64,000 bases of DNA from CAYTZN01 sp964442495 (lineage in GTDB: Bacteria > Pseudomonadota > Gammaproteobacteria > Legionellales > Legionellaceae). Below the pieces are notes generated by a model. It had not been told where the DNA came from. It worked only from the letters and a program-made list of their open reading frames with translations, and did no database searches. Both the position numbers and the translations under genes were made by a program. Position 1 is the first letter of the stretch. Every line of letters starts with the position of its first letter. Where the stretch lies: contig CAYTZN010000010.1 in the NCBI GenBank assembly GCA_964442495.1, positions 13,050-77,049 on the forward strand, in the 5' to 3' direction. This document shows positions 61,250 to 64,000 of this stretch, in pieces.

Positions 61250-62640
61250 GCGAAGAAGCAATAACAATGTTGTCGGTGGCTCCGGTTGTTAAACCCATTT
61301 TTAAACCAGTGTCTTGGTTGAAAAAAATTGATTTTGTTAAGCGAATGATTTTAGATAACAACGTGCTTATTTCTCTATTAGGTGAGCCTGGTCGTGGAAA
61401 AACGACATTTGCTAAGTTGTTACAAGATTCTCTACCTGCCCACATTCAATCGTTTAACGTGTCCGCTGGTCTCACGTTTGATAGGCATGCGTTTTTAGAG
61501 CGGCTCTCTGTTTTGCTGGAGAGTGATGCGGTGACATCTATTGCTGATGTTGTTGCACAAAGCAACGATAAAAAATCCCACACGTTGCTTATTATTGATG
61601 ATGCGCATCATTTGCCAGCTGATTTTATTGAAGAAATTCTCGAGGCTATTAAGCCACAGGGAAACAGCGGTTATTTTCATGTGTTTATCATTTCTGATTT
61701 TTCATTAATGCCCGTTTTGAACCGTTTTGCGGAAGAAAAATATACAGACATGATTCATAGTATTGAGGTGGGGCCTTTGAATGAGGGTGAAACCAAATCC
61801 TATGTTATACAGCAATTGTTAGCGTTGATGGGGGTTGAAAAAACCGTGACGGATGAGCGTGTAAAGCAATTCCATCAATTAACAGAAGGCCATATTCTCG
61901 ACATTCATCGTGAGATGGATGCTTTTTTTAGTGATGTGGCGCCTACAAAAATTGCATTTCATTCTTCAAGGCGCTTTCGAGGAGTGAGTGTTGTGGCAAT
62001 GGTTTTTTTAGCGATTACAGCCGTGACATACCTTTGGCATTCAGAAGTGGCGCCACCGATTCAAGTCGCAAAACAACAACTGCCAGTTAAGATATCTATT
62101 GCAAAAATCGACAAGCCTTTAAGCAGTGAAATTCCAGCTTATAATGTTGCGGTTTTTCAGCAGGGCGTATTGCCTGCACCGCTCTATAGAGATGACCATG
62201 CAGATGAAGCTATGAGTAACCAGGTTAGCTCTATTGTTGCTGTGGTAGATAAAGTTGTTGTGGCTCCAAAAATTTTGCCAAAAACCGTGGCACATGCGAG
62301 CAAAAAAGCAAACATTGCCTCTCATGCGTTGGTTGGAGCGAAAAAAACAGCTTCAGTAAAATTAAAGCCATTGATTGACCAAAGCCGTTATACTATTCAA
62401 TTGATTGCGAGTCATCGTCAATCAGAGTTACAACGCTTTGTAGAGCGTCATCATCTCAAAGTGAAAACCCAAGTGCGTGTGACAAAACGGCAAGGAAAGG
62501 TTTGGTATGTTTTAACTTTGGGCGATTATAAAAAACGCCAGCACGCAAATTATGCTGCAAGTCAATTACCTAAAGAGATTGCGCTACTTAAACCATGGGT
62601 GCGTTCGGTGGGGGATTTGAAGGCAGTAAAGTCAAGTTAG
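61246..62640 (+). CDS. damX: DamX-like AAA ATPase with SPOR domain
   Basis: Cell-division-associated protein. The 464 residues have an N-terminal AAA domain (Walker A LLGEPGRGKTTFAKLL, Walker B LLIIDDAHHLPADF) of the ExeA type. One helix follows (VVAMVFLAITAVTYLW, about 248-263), then a linker. A C-terminal SPOR domain (about 385-464, YTIQLIASHRQSELQRFVERH and VWYVLTLGDYKKRQHANYAASQLP) binds denuded septal glycan. Position after aroKB is the usual damX position. Its stop overlaps that of convergent pnuC. Confidence 0.93.
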   Translation: MSEEAITMLSVAPVVKPIFKPVSWLKKIDFVKRMILDNNVLISLLGEPGRGKTTFAKLLQDSLPAHIQSFNVSAGLTFDRHAFLERLSVLLESDAVTSIADVVAQSNDKKSHTLLIIDDAHHLPADFIEEILEAIKPQGNSGYFHVFIISDFSLMPVLNRFAEEKYTDMIHSIEVGPLNEGETKSYVIQQLLALMGVEKTVTDERVKQFHQLTEGHILDIHREMDAFFSDVAPTKIAFHSSRRFRGVSVVAMVFLAITAVTYLWHSEVAPPIQVAKQQLPVKISIAKIDKPLSSEIPAYNVAVFQQGVLPAPLYRDDHADEAMSNQVSSIVAVVDKVVVAPKILPKTVAHASKKANIASHALVGAKKTASVKLKPLIDQSRYTIQLIASHRQSELQRFVERHHLKVKTQVRVTKRQGKVWYVLTLGDYKKRQHANYAASQLPKEIALLKPWVRSVGDLKAVKSS

Positions 62641-63198
62641 ATCGTTGAGCTCGTTGGTTTTTTGATGCCAGTAAAAAAAACCAACGAAGGCTATTACGCT
62701 ATAAATAATCATGAGTAGCGTATGAATAGGTAATCCTTTTTTCCAATACATCCATCCATAAAGTGCGTCCGCTATCAACCATAACCCCCAAGTGGCTATG
62801 ATTTTGTAGCACATCAGGGCCTGAGCTCCTATGCTTATAGATGAGGTCAGTGCATCGAGTTTTGCGACGGTTGAATGAGACAATAAGGTGAGTAGGTTAA
62901 GAATAATGCCATAGAGTCCTGCGATGATTAGGCATAAGCAGATCAATTGTTTGTTGGATAAATGTTGGGTAGGGGTAGCCGGCGATGCTTCCTTTTTAGA
63001 CCACCTGTACCAACCATAGCAAAGGCTTATAAAATATAAAGATTCTAGCACCATGTCGGCATAAATCCCATTTTGCCAATAAAGCCAACCATTAAGGCAC
63101 GTAGCTATCAAGCCAATCGGCCAAGCTTTAATGTCCATGCGAATAAAATAATATGTGGATAGTAATGAGGCTATGGCACCTAGTAAATCGTATACCAT
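62632..63198 (-). CDS. pnuC: Nicotinamide riboside transporter PnuC
   Basis: Inner-membrane facilitator for NAD precursors, seven predicted helices in 188 residues. Signatures are GAIASLLSTYYFIRMDIKAWPIG, NGWLYWQNGIYADMVLESLYF and YGWYRWSKKE, and later DALYGWMYWKKGLPIHTLL with the tryptophan-rich pattern typical of PnuC. It overlaps the end of damX by 9 bp on the opposite strand and has no salvage genes beside it. Confidence 0.93.
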   Translation of the reverse strand: MVYDLLGAIASLLSTYYFIRMDIKAWPIGLIATCLNGWLYWQNGIYADMVLESLYFISLCYGWYRWSKKEASPATPTQHLSNKQLICLCLIIAGLYGIILNLLTLLSHSTVAKLDALTSSISIGAQALMCYKIIATWGLWLIADALYGWMYWKKGLPIHTLLMIIYSVIAFVGFFYWHQKTNELNDLT

Positions 63199-63339
63199 CT
63201 AATGTCCTAATATCGCTTGCAGTATATTCTAAACGGTCGATTTTAACGCAATTTTGATGAACAAGGAAATTCTCTTCAATACCCTGGATATTTCTGCTAA
63301 TCTTTAAATCAGAGAGCTCGAGTGATCAAGGAGATAAAA

Positions 63340-63777
63340 ATGTACAAAAAGGTTTTGTTTGCAACCGATTTTGATGAAGTGGGTATCAGCGCGGCCCATA
63401 AAGCGAAAAAAATTTCAGATGAAAATAATGCTGAATTAATATTGGTTCATGTTGTGGAACCTATTCCTGCTTACGCGTACCCAGGGTTTGCAGGGTTTGC
63501 TGAAGTAGAGGTTTCTATACGTGAGCAGGCAGAAAAAGAACTCAATGCCTTGGCTGATAAATTAGGTGTTGATGCAAAACACCGTCTTATTGAGTTTGGA
63601 TCTACAAAGAATGAAGTATTAAGAATTGCTGAAGAGCATAAGGTAGATCTTATCGTGACTGGTAGTCATGGTAAGCACGGGCTTGCTTTGTTATTAGGTT
63701 CAACAGCCAATGCTATTTTACATGGAGCTGAATGCGATGTTCTTATCGTGCGTTCCATTATAGATGCTAAACATTGA
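63340..63777 (+). CDS. Universal stress protein, UspA family
   Basis: ATP-binding-type universal stress protein. From ATG 63340 (AAGGAGATAAAA upstream) it has 145 residues: MYKKVLFATDFDE at the N-terminus, then LILVHVVEPIPAYAYPG. The nucleotide-loop region LIVTGSHGKHGLALLLGSTANAILHGAECDVLIVR follows. Cytoplasmic dimers are usual. The frame start GTG 63322 overlaps the ribosome-binding site and is not used. The 223 bp after it hold only a repeat. Confidence 0.93.
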   Translation: MYKKVLFATDFDEVGISAAHKAKKISDENNAELILVHVVEPIPAYAYPGFAGFAEVEVSIREQAEKELNALADKLGVDAKHRLIEFGSTKNEVLRIAEEHKVDLIVTGSHGKHGLALLLGSTANAILHGAECDVLIVRSIIDAKH

Positions 63778-63926
63778 TAATCTTTAGGTTATTACTACTT
63801 ATCGGGCTAGTCTGCAGTTTTTGTGGCGATGTTGCATAATTTGTCATTTGGGCTGCAGGTACCCCTACTTTTCACCACTCGTATACAGGTTAAATGCATC
63901 TAAACGCATGTTATAAAATCAAAATA

Positions 63927-63947
63927 CCCACGTTCCGCGCTTTATGC
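63927..63947. repeat. Dispersed hairpin repeat (GCATAAAGCGCGGAACGTAG family), copy 3, inverted
   Basis: ACGTTCCGCGCTTTATGC, the reverse complement of the core at 7977 and 46037. The flanking pairing arms are degenerate here. Confidence 0.65.
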
Positions 63948-64000
63948 CTGAGAGATCCTCACAAAAAGTAATCATAGTGATGGCTCTCTTGTTGCACTTG

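Overview
The window looks like a chromosomal segment of a Legionella-type gammaproteobacterium. The evidence is moderate-to-low GC, the gene order nlpD-rpoS-hmgA-yebC-ruvCA followed by a two-component pair resembling PmrAB (an order I recall from L. pneumophila), a fused aspartokinase/diaminopimelate decarboxylase, a homogentisate dioxygenase, and scattered effector-like proteins (SET domain, ankyrin repeat, chagasin-like inhibitor). Most of the window is core metabolism and envelope biogenesis in tight operons. Accessory material sits in small islands between them. The species cannot be fixed from the sequence alone.

Layout. 1-2365: 5' part of the bifunctional lysine-biosynthesis gene (minus). 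2.5-4.8 kb: a MITE-like element, a FadL-type porin and a secreted hypothetical. 5.0-11.4 kb: queA, a TGT-like probable pseudoenzyme, a DUF2520 oxidoreductase, then yajC-secD-secF. 11.4-18.4 kb (minus): glsA, then kdsD-kdsC-lptC-lptA-lptB-trpG-trpD-trpC. 18.6-23.8 kb (plus): mlaFEDCB-ibaG-murA-nif3-like. The lpt/kds and mla blocks diverge from a 190-bp region and together build and maintain the outer membrane. 24-25.9 kb: a membrane nucleotide-sugar dehydratase. 25.9-29.0 kb: a large probable effector with a SET domain, two papain-like modules and a 24-bp repeat array broken by two 100-N assembly gaps. 29.2-37.5 kb: an accessory-rich stretch with an amino-acid permease, tRNA-Ser, an ankyrin protein, a secreted protein, a NagZ-like GH3 enzyme, tRNA-Phe, repeat debris, yggX, a chagasin-like protease inhibitor and malic enzyme. 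37.7-46 kb: rhlE, surE, a second MITE copy, nlpD-rpoS, hmgA, yebC-ruvC-ruvA. 46-49.3 kb: a small ORF, the two-component system and yciB. 49.3-53.4 kb: repeats, an HD-GYP remnant, mltD, gloB, rlmJ and a small acidic/basic protein. 53.4-64 kb: folD, the type IV pilus operon pilMNOPQ running into aroK-aroB-damX, pnuC and a universal stress protein.

The most unusual items are the SET/papain-like repeat protein (25912-29039), the TGT-fold protein in the queA operon that seems to have lost both catalytic aspartates but kept its zinc site (6041-6913), and the chagasin-family inhibitor (35280-35702). Several families of dispersed hairpin repeats occupy the gene-free stretches. Two copies of a MITE-like element end about 40 bp upstream of the start codons of envelope genes (fadL-like and nlpD).

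All functional calls come from reading motifs by eye. No database search was possible.
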